A DNA stretch of 64,000 nt from JAFDBW01 sp963723355 (GCA_963723355.1 CAVRQQ010000003.1:62001-126000), one strand, 5' to 3'. Positions 1-10,004 are shown, numbered from the stretch's first letter. Program-made: numbers and translations. Notes: generated from the letters alone by a model not told the origin.

Positions 1-1660
1 CCAAGCCTCTGGTGCGTAAAGACGGCCAGCTGGTTGAAGTTGAGTGGGATGAAGCCCTGCAGGTTGCAGCAGATGGTCTTGCCAAGGCTCAGCAGGGACA
101 AGGCGCAGGCATCCTTTCCGGCGCCCGTTTGACCAACGAAGAACTTTTCATGCTCAAGCAGCTTGCCAAAACCCTGGGCACCGAAAACCTCGATAACTCG
201 GGTGGCGAGTGCTACAAGGGCGTCACTGAAGGACTCAAGGAGACCCTCGGTGTTGCTGCCTCCACGGGCACCTTCCCGCAGATCGAGCATGCTGACGTCA
301 TCCTGGCGATCCGCTCCGACTTCTATGAGACACATCCGGTCGTCGGTATGGTGGTCAACCAGGCGATTCGCCGCAACGAAGCACAACTCCTGGTTGTTGC
401 TGATAAAAAAGGCAAGCTGGACAAGCTGCCACGGGCGAAAACCCTCCTGAGCCAGCCCGGCCTGGAGCTGGATGTTATCAACGCGATGTGCAAGGTCCTG
501 CTTGATGAAGGCCTGGCCAAAACCGACGGTGTTGACGGTGTCGAGGAATTGCAGGCTGCGCTTGCCGACTTTGATCCTGCCGAGGTTGCCAAGCGGACCG
601 GTGTTGATGCTGCAGGCCCTGCAGGCTGCCGCCAAACAGCTGGCCGGTGCGGGTAATGCCGCCATCCTGCTGGCGTACGGCATGCCCTACCAGGGACTGA
701 ACAAGGAACTGGCAACCGCAGCAGCCAACCTGGCGATGCTGACCGGGATTGCCGGCAGAGAAGGCAGCGGCCTGTATCTCTGCGGCGAAAAGGCCAACAG
801 CCAGGGCGCTATCGACCTTGGGATCCTGCCGCAGGGGAACGGGTTGGGTGCCCAGGCGATGCTCGCAGCTGCCGCCGATGGCAAGCTGGACGCCCTGTAC
901 GTGGTTGCTGAAGATCCGTTGAGCAGCTACCCGGACCGTGACAGTATCGCCAAGTCGCTTGAAAATGTCCCGTTCCTGGTTGTGCAGGACCTGTTCCTGT
1001 CACCGACCGCCGAACAGGCAGACGTGGTCCTTCCTGCAGCGTCTTTCGCCGAGAAGGATGGCACTTTCACGAATGCCGAGCGCCGTATCCAGAGAGTTCG
1101 CCACGGGATCAAGAGCCCCGGCGAAGCTCGCAGCGACGGTGCGATTTTGACGTCCCTGGCTGGCAAGCTGGGCAGCAGCCTGGCCTTTACCGGCCCGGCA
1201 GCTATCTTCGCCGAAATCGGCAAGGAAGTCCCGGCTTACGCGGAATTCAATTACAACGAAATCGGTCCCCAGGGAGTCGTCTGGGGCGGTGAAACCCTGC
1301 AGCCGGCCAGCCGTAAACTGGTTGCCGTCGCCGGCGGGGTTGCTGCCGATGGAGACTTCAAGCTGGTCACCGGCAGCGCGCTGTACCACAGCGGCACGGT
1401 CTCCACCAGGGCCAAGGGCCCGATGGCGGTTCTGTCCGAAGCCTATCGTAGAGCTATGCCGCGAAGATGCTGCAGAACTCAAGGTTGCGGACGGTGACCT
1501 GGTCAAGGTGAGCGGTAACGGCACCGAGTTGAAGCTGAAAGTGAAGATTGGCAACCGTTTGCCCAAGGGTGTGGTTTTTGCCCCCTACCACTTTGCCGAG
1601 GCGCAGGTGAATCGCCTCTACAAGGGCGAAGCGGTTATCCCGGTCAAATTGACCAAGTAA
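1..1660 (+). CDS. nuoG: NADH-quinone oxidoreductase subunit G, C-terminal part (frame broken twice)
   Basis: Large subunit of the peripheral arm of complex I, which passes electrons from NADH to menaquinone at the cytoplasmic membrane. The gene enters from the left edge, so the N-terminal Fe-S domains lie outside. Visible are the molybdopterin-oxidoreductase fold (KPLVRKDGQLVEVEWDEAL at the left edge; ADVVLPAASFAEKDGTFTN at about nt 1020-1075) and the C-terminal beta-barrel part (VADGDLVKVSGNGTELKLKV). The reading frame shifts by one extra base at nt 615-619 (after TGVDAA, resuming LQAAAKQLAG) and again near nt 1447 (after VLSEAY, resuming VELCREDAAELKV). Homology continues without loss across both breaks, so I read it as one gene with two inserted bases, probably sequence errors. 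It is followed by nuoH after 93 nt, in standard nuo order. Confidence 0.9.
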
Positions 1661-1753
1661 TATTCGAACAACATCGCGAGAGATTAGGTTCTGCTCGTGG
1701 CATGAATAAATTTCGAAGAGCAAGATAAATCTGATAAGAGGAAGAGGAAGATC

Positions 1754-2821
1754 ATGACGCCTGAAATGTTGAGCCTCTCAAACAGTCCCGGGATTTTTAT
1801 CGGGGTCATGTTGGTGAAAATCCTGGTGGTCTTTACGGTCGTGATGCTGTCAGTTGCCTACGCAACCTGGTGGGAGCGCAAGATCATCGGCCACATGCAG
1901 ACTCGCCTTGGCCCGATGCGCACCGGCTGGCACGGTCTCTTGCAGCCGTTTGCCGATGGCATCAAGCTGTTTTTCAAGGAAGAGATTATTCCGACCCAAG
2001 CGACAATCGTGCCGTTCCTGTTGGCGCCAGCGATGATTCTGGTCCCGGCGCTGATTACGGTTGCAGTGATTCCGTTCGGCCCCGACCTGCAGATTGGTAA
2101 CTTCCTGATTCCCCAGCAGATCACCGATCTCAATATCGGGGTCCTCTACATCCTGGCGTTCGCCGGCCTCGGCATCTACGGCATCGTACTGGCCGGATGG
2201 GCATCGAACAGCAAGTACTCCCTGCTTGGCGGTGTGCGCGCTTCGGCCCAGATGATCTCTTACGAACTGGCCGCCGGTCTGACGATCATCGCCGTGTTCA
2301 TGCTCTCGGAAACCTTGAGCCTGCGCGAAATCGTTGCTCTGCAGCAGGAGCCTCTCTGGGGTGTCTGCTCCTTTGTCCCCAACTGGTACGTGTTCACCCA
2401 GCCGCTGGCTTTCGGGCTTTTCGTCATAACCGGACTGGCCGAGATCAACCGGACTCCCTTCGATATGCCTGAAGCGGAGAGCGAGCTGGTTTCCGGTTTC
2501 TGTACCGAATATTCCTCGATGAAGTATGCACTCTTCTTCATGGCGGAATACGCCAACATGATCGTCATCGCGGCGATTACCGCTACGCTGTTCCTCGGTG
2601 GCTGGAGCGCGCCGCTCAACTGGGGACTCTTCAACATGATCCCCGGTTTCGTCTGGCTGCTGGCGAAGATTTATTTCCTGATGTTCTGTTTCATGTGGCT
2701 GCGTGCGACCTTCCCCCGCGTCCGCTATGACCAGCTGATGCGCATGGGATGGAAAGTTCTCATGCCCCTGGCCCTGGCCAACGTCGTGATTACCGGCCTC
2801 GTGGTCGTGGTCCTGCAATAA
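1754..2821 (+). CDS. nuoH: NADH-quinone oxidoreductase subunit H
   Basis: Membrane subunit of complex I at the junction with the peripheral arm; it forms the quinone-binding chamber. The 355-residue length is usual for the family. Recognisable are YATWWERKIIGHMQTRLGP near the N-terminus and the NuoH signature EINRTPFDMPEAESELVSGF at about residues 230-250, followed by EYSSMKYALFFMAEY. About eight hydrophobic segments are present. The ATG follows a purine-rich stretch (aagaggaagagg). It lies between nuoG and nuoI in the conserved order, with 34 nt to nuoI, so it is part of the nuo operon. Confidence 0.97.
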   Translation: MTPEMLSLSNSPGIFIGVMLVKILVVFTVVMLSVAYATWWERKIIGHMQTRLGPMRTGWHGLLQPFADGIKLFFKEEIIPTQATIVPFLLAPAMILVPALITVAVIPFGPDLQIGNFLIPQQITDLNIGVLYILAFAGLGIYGIVLAGWASNSKYSLLGGVRASAQMISYELAAGLTIIAVFMLSETLSLREIVALQQEPLWGVCSFVPNWYVFTQPLAFGLFVITGLAEINRTPFDMPEAESELVSGFCTEYSSMKYALFFMAEYANMIVIAAITATLFLGGWSAPLNWGLFNMIPGFVWLLAKIYFLMFCFMWLRATFPRVRYDQLMRMGWKVLMPLALANVVITGLVVVVLQ

Positions 2822-2855
2822 CCCGTTACCTTTGAGTCTTTAAGAGGTCTAGATC

Positions 2856-3251
2856 ATGTTCAAAGAATTTGCCAAAGGGCTGAGCATCACCTTCAAACAC
2901 CTGCTGCCGGGTCATTCGACGACCGTGCAGTACCCGAAAGTCAAGCTCACGCCGTCCGATCGTTTCCGTGGACTGCATCGCCTGGTCCCTGCCCAGGACC
3001 GAGAAAAGTGCGTTGCCTGCTATCTCTGCCCGACTGTCTGTCCTGCCAAGTGCATCACAGTTGAGTCGGCCGAGAACGAAAAGGGTGAGAAGTACCCGAA
3101 AGTTTACACGATAGATCTGCTGCGCTGTATCTTCTGCGGTTATTGCGTGGAAGCCTGCCCGGTTGAGGCCATTGAAATGACAGGGGCCTACGAACTGGCC
3201 AATTACGAGCGTGAAGATTTTGAATTCACCAAGCAGCGGCTGCTGAAGTAA
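2856..3251 (+). CDS. nuoI: NADH-quinone oxidoreductase subunit I (2x[4Fe-4S] ferredoxin-like)
   Basis: Peripheral-arm subunit carrying two 4Fe-4S clusters (N6a/N6b) that hand electrons to the quinone site. The 131-residue protein shows both binding motifs: CVACYLCPTVCPAKC (about residues 53-67) and CIFCGYCVEACPVEAI (about residues 91-106), each of the CxxCxxCxxxCP type. The N-terminal part (FKHLLPGHSTTVQYP) is the usual membrane-contacting segment. The start ATG is preceded by aagagg. It sits 34 nt after nuoH and 21 nt before nuoJ. Confidence 0.97.
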   Translation: MFKEFAKGLSITFKHLLPGHSTTVQYPKVKLTPSDRFRGLHRLVPAQDREKCVACYLCPTVCPAKCITVESAENEKGEKYPKVYTIDLLRCIFCGYCVEACPVEAIEMTGAYELANYEREDFEFTKQRLLK

Positions 3252-3272
3252 GCCAAGAGGAGCGTAGAACTC

Positions 3273-3776
3273 ATGGAGATTTTGTTATTTTATTCGGTCG
3301 CACTGGTTGCCGTACTCTCGGGTTTCCTGGTGATTCGCTGCCAAAGCCCGGTCAACAGTGCTCTGGGCCTGGTCAACACCTTCTTCTGCCTGGCAATATT
3401 CTATGTCATGCTGCACGCTCCTTTCATGGCAGCGATCCAGATCATGGTTTATGCCGGCGCGATTATGGTGCTGATCCTGTTCGTCATCATGCTGCTCAAT
3501 CTTGGTACGGAAGCGCGCAAGCGTTACACCCACGGGATTGTATGGTCAGCCCTTGCCAGCCTGTTGGTGCTCTTCAACGTGATGTACTTCATCAAGCGTG
3601 GCCGGGTGACCGGTGCCGAGGGAGATCTCACGGCTTTCCAGATTGAAAGCGTTGGCCATGTAGAGCTGATTGGCAAGTCGATGTTCACCGAGTTCCTCCT
3701 GCCCTTTGAAATTGCATCCATCCTCCTGCTGGTGGCAATTGTCGGGGCGGTCGTACTCGCCAAAAAAGAAGTTTAA
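3273..3776 (+). CDS. nuoJ: NADH-quinone oxidoreductase subunit J
   Basis: Small membrane subunit of complex I, 167 residues with about five transmembrane segments. The family core MAAIQIMVYAGAIMVLILF is present at about residues 51-69 and includes the conserved glycine of the third helix. The gene begins after a good ribosome site (agaggagcgtagaactc) and ends 27 nt before nuoK. Nothing unusual is seen. Confidence 0.95.
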   Translation: MEILLFYSVALVAVLSGFLVIRCQSPVNSALGLVNTFFCLAIFYVMLHAPFMAAIQIMVYAGAIMVLILFVIMLLNLGTEARKRYTHGIVWSALASLLVLFNVMYFIKRGRVTGAEGDLTAFQIESVGHVELIGKSMFTEFLLPFEIASILLLVAIVGAVVLAKKEV

Positions 3777-3803
3777 GCGTAGAGGACTACGGGAGACATA
3801 ATA

Positions 3804-4106
3804 ATGATTAGCGTTTACCACTACATGAGCGTTGCCGCGATTCTCTTTGCCATGGGCACTTATGGTGTTTTGACCCGACGGAATGCAATTGTCATCTTCA
3901 TGTGCATCGAACTGATGCTTAACTCGGTCAACCTGACTTTTATTTCACTGTCGAGTCACTTACAAAATATTGACGGCCAGATCTTCGTCTTCTTTGTAAT
4001 GGCGGTCGCCGCTGCCGAGGCAGCCGTTGGTCTGGCACTGATGATTGCCTTTTACAGGAATCGTGAGTCGATCGACGTCGAAAATATCAATATGCTGAAA
4101 TGGTGA
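3804..4106 (+). CDS. nuoK: NADH-quinone oxidoreductase subunit K
   Basis: Small three-helix membrane subunit of complex I, related to the MrpC antiporter subunit; 100 residues, the usual size. The proton-path glutamates are seen in MCIELMLNSVNL (helix 2) and in AAAEAAVGLALMIA (helix 3). It is placed between nuoJ and nuoL as in nearly all nuo operons. Confidence 0.95.
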   Translation: MISVYHYMSVAAILFAMGTYGVLTRRNAIVIFMCIELMLNSVNLTFISLSSHLQNIDGQIFVFFVMAVAAAEAAVGLALMIAFYRNRESIDVENINMLKW

Positions 4107-4159
4107 GCGCTCTACGCCCACTTTTCCTAAGAAGCTTACTTCGTTCGGAGGAGAGATAG

Positions 4160-6151
4160 ATGTACGATAAACTGTGGCTTATACCCTTCTTCCCGTTGGT
4201 TGGTTCAATTATTAACGGGTTGCTTGGCAAGCGGTTCATCAAGAACGAAAAGATCATTGGTGCCATCGGCACCGGCGCTATTTTCCTTTCGTTCCTGGTC
4301 TCCTGCAAGTTCTTTTACCAACTGGTCAACGACTCGGTAAAGATTCACGAGACAGTCGTGGCGTCGTGGATGTCGGTTGGCAACCTGCAGGTCGACTGGG
4401 GGTTCCTGCTTGACCCGCTCTCAGCAGTCATGCTCATGGTGGTCTGCGGGGTTGGCTCCCTGATCCATCTCTACTCCATCGGCTATATGCATGGTGAGGA
4501 GGGCTTCTATCGCTTCTTCTGTTACATGAACCTGTTCGCCTTCTCCATGCTCATGTTGGTGCTGGGCAACAACGCCCTGGTCATGTTCGTCGGCTGGGAA
4601 GGTGTTGGCCTCTGCTCCTACCTGCTGATCGGCTACTACTTCGAAAAGCAGAGTGCCGGCGACGCCGCCAAAAAGGCGTTCGTCATGAACCGGGTCGGCG
4701 ACTTCGGTTTCCTACTCGGCCTGTTTACCATCTTCTGGACACTTGGCAGCAAGCACGGTGTCTGGACGATCAATTTTGTTGAAATCAGTGAGAAGGCCCA
4801 CCTGCTCTCCGGCGACATGATCCTCGGTGCCGGCGTAACGACGGTTGCGACCCTCTGCTTCTTCCTCGGCGCGACCGGCAAGTCGGCCCAACTGCCGCTC
4901 TTTACCTGGCTGCCTGACGCCATGGAAGGCCCGACCCCGGTCTCGGCCCTGATCCATGCGGCGACCATGGTCACCGCCGGCGTCTACATGATCGGCCGCA
5001 TGAATGTGCTCTTCGCGATGAGCCCGACGACCATGATGGTGGTTGCCGTGGTCGGTGCCCTGACGGCGATCTTTGCCGCCACGATCGGCTTTGCCCAGAA
5101 CGACATCAAGCGTGTCCTGGCCTACTCAACCGTCTCCCAGCTTGGCTTCATGTTTGTCGCCATGGGCGTTGGCGCTTTTACCGCCGGCATCTTCCACCTG
5201 ATGACCCACGCCTTCTTCAAGGCCTGTCTGTTCCTCGGTTCCGGTTCGGTAATCCATGCCATGCACCATGCTCTGCATCATGCCCATCTGAATGATGACG
5301 CGCAGGATATGCGCAACATGGGTGGTCTGCGCAAGAAGATGCCGATTACCTGGGCAACCTTCGGCATCTCCTGTCTGGCGATCTCCGGTCTGCCATTCTT
5401 CTCCGGTTTCTTCTCCAAGGACGAGATCCTCTGGTGGACGTTTGCCTCGACCCGCGGCAGCAAAGTGGTCTGGGTCATCGTGGTGGTCGCAGCCTTCATG
5501 ACGGCATTCTACATGTTCCGCTGCCTCTACATGACCTTCTATGGTGAACAGAAAACCAACCCGAAAGCTAAGGACCACGTGCACGAGTCGCCCTGGGTGA
5601 TCACCCTGCCCCTGGTTGTCCTGGCGGGTCTCGCAACGGTTGGCGGTTTCGTCGGCATCCCGCATGCGATCGACGTTGCCCATATCGGCAATAAGCTGGA
5701 CCAGTTCCTGGCCCCGGTCTTCCACCATTCCCAACAGCTGCACAACATCGAAGCGCACGGTACGGCCAGCACCGAAATCATCTTGATGATCTTCTCGGTT
5801 GTCGTGGCGCTGGTCGGGATCGGGGTCGCGACGATGATGTACCTGAAGAATCCGGATATGCCGGCGAAGTTTACGGCAAAATTCAGTAAGCTGCATCGCT
5901 GGGTTTTCAACAAGTGGTATGTCGATGAGGCCTATGATGTCCTGTTCGTCAACACCACCAAGAAGCTCGGCATCTTCTGCTGGAGAGGCTTCGACGTCAA
6001 TGTGATCGACGGCATTGTTAACGGCCTCGCCAAGCTGATCGGCGCAATTTCCACGGCACTGCGCCACACCCAAACCGGACAATTCCATAATTACGCCCTG
6101 ACAATGGTTTTCGGCACGGTGGTCATGTTGGCCATTTTCATCCTCAACTAA
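4160..6151 (+). CDS. nuoL: NADH-quinone oxidoreductase subunit L
   Basis: Largest antiporter-like proton-pumping subunit of complex I, 663 residues. The NuoL signature GWEGVGLCSYLLIGYY lies at about residues 142-157, LFTWLPDAMEGPTPVSALIHA at about residues 247-267, and the His-rich loop HAMHHALHHAHLNDD at about residues 368-382. The C-terminal region after residue 520 corresponds to the lateral helix and final anchor helix. The ribosome site is ggaggagagat. It is 38 nt upstream of nuoM. Confidence 0.97.
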   Translation: MYDKLWLIPFFPLVGSIINGLLGKRFIKNEKIIGAIGTGAIFLSFLVSCKFFYQLVNDSVKIHETVVASWMSVGNLQVDWGFLLDPLSAVMLMVVCGVGSLIHLYSIGYMHGEEGFYRFFCYMNLFAFSMLMLVLGNNALVMFVGWEGVGLCSYLLIGYYFEKQSAGDAAKKAFVMNRVGDFGFLLGLFTIFWTLGSKHGVWTINFVEISEKAHLLSGDMILGAGVTTVATLCFFLGATGKSAQLPLFTWLPDAMEGPTPVSALIHAATMVTAGVYMIGRMNVLFAMSPTTMMVVAVVGALTAIFAATIGFAQNDIKRVLAYSTVSQLGFMFVAMGVGAFTAGIFHLMTHAFFKACLFLGSGSVIHAMHHALHHAHLNDDAQDMRNMGGLRKKMPITWATFGISCLAISGLPFFSGFFSKDEILWWTFASTRGSKVVWVIVVVAAFMTAFYMFRCLYMTFYGEQKTNPKAKDHVHESPWVITLPLVVLAGLATVGGFVGIPHAIDVAHIGNKLDQFLAPVFHHSQQLHNIEAHGTASTEIILMIFSVVVALVGIGVATMMYLKNPDMPAKFTAKFSKLHRWVFNKWYVDEAYDVLFVNTTKKLGIFCWRGFDVNVIDGIVNGLAKLIGAISTALRHTQTGQFHNYALTMVFGTVVMLAIFILN

Positions 6152-6188
6152 GTAGACGTTCAAGCGTTGATATAAGGAGCAAGGATCC

Positions 6189-7757
6189 ATGACAGACCAT
6201 CTTCTTAGCCTGATGACCTTTTTTCCGCTGGTAGGAATGCTGGTAGTTCTTTTCCTGCCTCGGGAGGCCGACCGCCTGATCAAGTCAGTTACGTTGATCT
6301 TTACGATCATCATTTTCCTGATCAGCCTGCCGCTCGGCTTTGACGACGCCTTCATCGGTTCGTCGGCCATGCATTACACTGAATTTGCCAACTGGATCAG
6401 CATCGGCAAGTACTTCCAGATGAATTACCATGTCGGAATTGACGGTATCAGCCTCTGGCTGGTCCTTCTGACGACCTTCATCATGCCGATCACCGTGCTG
6501 TCCACCTGGCACGCAGTGGAGCGCAACACAAAAGGCTTCATGGCACTGCTGCTGCTGCTGGAAACCGGTATGCTTGGGGCCTTCATCTCTCTGGACCTGT
6601 TCCTGTTCTACGTTTTCTGGGAATTGATGCTGGTGCCGATGTACTTCCTGATCGGTATCTGGGGCGGTAAGAACCGGGTTTATGCCGCGATCAAGTTTTT
6701 CCTGTTCACTGCGGTCGGTTCGCTACTGATGCTGGTCGCGATCATCTACGTTTACTATTTCTCGATCAAAGCCGGCGTACCGTTCGAAAACGGCTTCAGC
6801 GTGGCCCATTTCTCCCAGCTGGATATCCCGGCGCACCTGCAGACCTGGCTGTTCGCAGCGTTTGCCTTCAGCTTTGCCATCAAGGTGCCGATGTTCCCGG
6901 TCCATACCTGGTTGCCCGATGCACATACCGAGGCACCGACGGCCGGCTCGGTTATCCTTGCTGCCATCCTGCTGAAAATGGGTACCTACGGCTTTATCCG
7001 TTTTGCCATCCCGCTGTTCCCGGTCGCGACAATGAAATTCACCCCGTTCCTGGCACTGTTGGCAGTGATCGGCATTATTTACGGGGCGCTGGTCGCCATG
7101 ATGCAGGACGACGTCAAGAAGCTGGTCGCCTACTCATCGGTCTCCCACCTTGGCTTCGTCATGCTGGGAATCTTCGCCATGAACCTGCAGGGGATGTCCG
7201 GTGGCATGCTGCAAATGATCAACCACGGCATCTCGACCGGCGCGCTCTTCCTTATCGTCGGTTTCATCTACGAGCGTCGCCATACCCGTCTGATTGCGGA
7301 CTTCGGCGGCCTGAGCAAAGTCATGCCGGTCTTCGCAACGATCTTCATGATCGTGACCTTCTCTTCAATCGGGCTGCCCGGGACAAACGGTTTTGTTGGT
7401 GAATTCCTGATCCTGGTCGGTGCCTTTGAAAGTGAACTGCGGGTCTTTACCGTGTTCGCGACAACCGGTGTCATCCTGGCAGCGGTCTACATGCTCTGGA
7501 TGTTCCAGCGCGTCATGATGGGCAAGGTTACCAATCCGAAAAACGAAAAGCTGAAAGACCTGTCAGCGCGAGAATTGGCCGTTATGCTGCCGCTGGTATT
7601 GTTCATCTTCTGGATCGGTTTTTACCCGAACACATTCCTTGAGAAGATGAACCCGTCTATTGACAACCTGATCAACCAGGTCAAAGAGAAGCAGCATGTT
7701 GCCATGATGGTTGAGAACCTGGATCAATCGGTCACAAAAGTTACCGTTAACGAATAA
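6189..7757 (+). CDS. nuoM: NADH-quinone oxidoreductase subunit M
   Basis: Second antiporter-like proton-pumping subunit of complex I, 522 residues. The NuoM hallmark FYVFWELMLVPMYFLIGIWG is at about residues 139-158, including the key glutamate in FWEL; HTWLPDAHTEAPTAGSVILA follows at about residues 239-258. The order and spacing (37 nt from nuoL, 32 nt to nuoN) fit one transcript. Confidence 0.97.
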   Translation: MTDHLLSLMTFFPLVGMLVVLFLPREADRLIKSVTLIFTIIIFLISLPLGFDDAFIGSSAMHYTEFANWISIGKYFQMNYHVGIDGISLWLVLLTTFIMPITVLSTWHAVERNTKGFMALLLLLETGMLGAFISLDLFLFYVFWELMLVPMYFLIGIWGGKNRVYAAIKFFLFTAVGSLLMLVAIIYVYYFSIKAGVPFENGFSVAHFSQLDIPAHLQTWLFAAFAFSFAIKVPMFPVHTWLPDAHTEAPTAGSVILAAILLKMGTYGFIRFAIPLFPVATMKFTPFLALLAVIGIIYGALVAMMQDDVKKLVAYSSVSHLGFVMLGIFAMNLQGMSGGMLQMINHGISTGALFLIVGFIYERRHTRLIADFGGLSKVMPVFATIFMIVTFSSIGLPGTNGFVGEFLILVGAFESELRVFTVFATTGVILAAVYMLWMFQRVMMGKVTNPKNEKLKDLSARELAVMLPLVLFIFWIGFYPNTFLEKMNPSIDNLINQVKEKQHVAMMVENLDQSVTKVTVNE

Positions 7758-7789
7758 AATAGATTTCATAGCGTCTGAGGAGCCATTCA

Positions 7790-9253
7790 ATGGATAACAA
7801 CCTGGTGCAAATTGCCCTGCAGAACGTCAATATGGCGGCCATATTGCCGTCTCTCATACTGACCTGCTTCGGCATGGGACTGCTGCTGATCAACGTATTC
7901 CTGCCTCGTGGCACCACGCGGCATGCGGTCTGGATCAGCCTGATCGGCCTGGTGGTCACGGGATTCTTTGTCATAACCGGTTGGGGGAATCCTCAATATG
8001 GGTTCAATGATGCTGTCGCGATGGACAATTACGCCGCGTTTTTCAGTATCACCTTCCTGTTCGCTGCGGGACTGACGATCCTGATGTCGGATGACTACCT
8101 GACCCGTGAAGGGTACCCTGTCAGCGAATACTACCCGATGATCCTGTTCGCTACAGCGGGTGCCATGTGGATGGCCTCCGGCACTGACATGATGACGATC
8201 TTCCTCGGTCTGGAAGTCATGTCAATCTGCCTGTATGTCCTGGCAGGCTTCTTCCGTGGCCAGGTTAAGTCCAACGAGGCCGGTCTGAAATATTTCCTGC
8301 TCGGTGCGTTCTCCACCGGTTTCCTGCTCTACGGCATGGCTCTGATCTACGGCGTCACCGGGTCCACCAAGCTGACCGAGATCGGCATCTACCTCAACGC
8401 CCACGGTTCTCTGCTGGACAACCCGATGACTTTGGCAGGGATTGTGCTGCTTTCGATCGGTTTCCTCTTCAAGATTGCTGCTGCACCGTTCCATATGTGG
8501 ACACCGGATGTTTACGAAGGCGCGCCGACTCCGATCACCGCGTTCATGAGTGCCGGTCCCAAGGCCGCTGCCTTTGCCGCTTTCCTGCGCATCATGGAAT
8601 ACTGCTTCTTCAGCATGAAGCCGGAATGGACGGCGATGTTGTGGGTCCTCGCGGTACTGACCATGATCGTTGGTAACGTGATCGCAATCAGCCAGACCAA
8701 CATCAAGCGCATGCTGGCCTACTCATCGATAGCACACGCCGGTTACGCCCTGGTCGGCATGGTTGCCGCGAACGAGATCGGCTACTCGGGCATTCTTTTC
8801 TACATGCTCGCCTACACCTTCATGAACATCGGTGCTTTTGCGATCCTGGTTCTGGCCGGTAAAAAAGGCGAAGACAACCTGACCCTGGAAGGCTTCTCCG
8901 GTTTCGGCTACAAGCGGCCTTTCCTCGGCGTTGCCATGACGATCTTCCTCTTTTCGCTGATGGGGTTGCCGCCGACAGCCGGTTTTGCCGGCAAGTTCTA
9001 TATCTTTGCCGGTGCTGTCAAGGCTGGTTATATCTGGCTGGCGATAATCGGCGTACTCAACTCGGCCGTGTCGCTTTACTACTACCTGCGGGTCATGGTT
9101 TACATGTACTTCCGCGATCCGACTGAAGACTATGCCTGGGTGTCCCTGCCGGCAACCGTAGTCATTTCGATCGTGATCGCGATCATCGGTGTGTTCTATC
9201 TCGGCATCATTCCTGGGGATGTCATGGAGCTGGCGAAACTCGCCGTGTTCTAG
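7790..9253 (+). CDS. nuoN: NADH-quinone oxidoreductase subunit N
   Basis: Third antiporter-like proton-pumping subunit, 487 residues. FLGLEVMSICLYVLAGFFRG (about residues 139-158) carries the conserved glutamate, and FHMWTPDVYEGAPTPITAFM (about residues 236-255) is the lysine/proline helix region typical of NuoN. It is the last nuo gene; a strong intrinsic terminator follows 26 nt after the stop codon. Confidence 0.97.
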   Translation: MDNNLVQIALQNVNMAAILPSLILTCFGMGLLLINVFLPRGTTRHAVWISLIGLVVTGFFVITGWGNPQYGFNDAVAMDNYAAFFSITFLFAAGLTILMSDDYLTREGYPVSEYYPMILFATAGAMWMASGTDMMTIFLGLEVMSICLYVLAGFFRGQVKSNEAGLKYFLLGAFSTGFLLYGMALIYGVTGSTKLTEIGIYLNAHGSLLDNPMTLAGIVLLSIGFLFKIAAAPFHMWTPDVYEGAPTPITAFMSAGPKAAAFAAFLRIMEYCFFSMKPEWTAMLWVLAVLTMIVGNVIAISQTNIKRMLAYSSIAHAGYALVGMVAANEIGYSGILFYMLAYTFMNIGAFAILVLAGKKGEDNLTLEGFSGFGYKRPFLGVAMTIFLFSLMGLPPTAGFAGKFYIFAGAVKAGYIWLAIIGVLNSAVSLYYYLRVMVYMYFRDPTEDYAWVSLPATVVISIVIAIIGVFYLGIIPGDVMELAKLAVF

Positions 9254-9279
9254 CATCGAGAACTTCTTGTACGTATCCT

Positions 9280-9316
9280 AAAGCCCCGGTCATTTTTGAC
9301 CGGGGCTTTATGTTTT
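9280..9316 (+). terminator. Intrinsic terminator of the nuo operon
   Basis: A perfect 13-bp stem (AAAGCCCCGGTCA with TGACCGGGGCTTT) closes a TTTT loop and is followed by a T-rich stretch. It ends the nuo transcript. A close copy of the same hairpin occurs at 9970-10004. Confidence 0.9.
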
Positions 9317-9969
9317 CTGACAAAGTTAAGCCGGAATTCATGATAAAGAGGGCAACAGGTGGTTAATCTGTTGCCCTTATTCATTTATGCTCTGAAATTA
9401 AAAGACAAAAGCAAAACCGTCGGGGTTGCCCGACGGCGCCTTCATTTTCTTTGTGGCGACAAAGAAAACGTAAGCAGAAGAGGGCTTGACGCTGCGCTGG
9501 GCATGTCTGGCGCGTCAGGGCGGCAACATCAATTCAGTCAAGACTGTCTTGATCGAAATGTCTACGTTTCCCCCGCAGGAGCAGAGACTCTTGAGAGCCT
9601 CTCCGATTTGTGGAGGATTGTAGTAAGGTTGCTCATGTTTTGTAGGCTTTTCCCTTGTAGGTCACACAGCAAGGAAGGCCCTCTTGTACACGGGCCGGAC
9701 TTATTAATCACAGTCAGATTACTGGATAGTCACAGAAATCTGGCAAAGGAGATGCCCTCCGCAAGGAGAAAGGCACTTTTTGCTTACTTTTGTCGCCGCA
9801 GGACAAAAGTAAGGCGTCTGGCAGGACGCGAACTGCCGGTTTAGTTTTTCAGAAAAAAGGTACGAGGTCAGCAAAATGAACCCTCTGTTGCCTTGAGCTT
9901 CGTAGAAACACCACCTGCAAGGCAGAAAAAAACAAATCCCACATCGCGTGTGGAGTTTGTCATCATCAG
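9317..9969. repeat. Non-coding inverted-repeat (MITE-like) element, no gene
   Basis: This stretch can be translated over 161 codons (9359-9844, plus), but the product is Arg/Cys-rich, resembles no family I know and is made of repeat arms, so I treat it as non-coding. Structure seen: a hairpin GGGCAACAG/CTGTTGCCC at about 9350-9376; a left arm 9432-9480 containing the stem-loop TTTTCTTTGT-ggcg-ACAAAGAAAA; and a right arm 9774-9818 containing CTTACTTTTGTC-gccgcag-GACAAAAGTAAG. The right arm read on the opposite strand matches the left arm imperfectly (GACG..CCTT..CTTT..GGCGACAAA..GTAAGC), so the arms form about 45-nt terminal inverted repeats of a unit near 390 bp. Confidence 0.6.
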
Positions 9970-10004
9970 AAAGCCCCAGTGATTTGTGACCGGGGCTTTA
10001 TTTG
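9970..10004 (+). terminator. Second copy of the nuo-type terminator hairpin
   Basis: The stem AAAGCCCCAGT.../...GACCGGGGCTTT is followed by TTATTTG. It differs from the hairpin at 9280-9309 by only a few bases. The two copies bracket the repeat element between them; there is no gene between for this one to terminate. Confidence 0.75.

Noticed and set aside
1850..2818. Long minus-strand frames opposite nuoH (also opposite nuoL/nuoM at 5126-6370, serA at 29697-30659, mutase at 44625-46904)
   Set aside because: They mirror strongly biased GC-rich codons of real genes on the other strand and give His/Arg/Gln-rich low-complexity products.
9359..9844. 161-codon reading frame after the nuo operon
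   Set aside because: Its translation is Arg/Cys-rich and made from the inverted-repeat arms; it has no good ribosome site and no family character.
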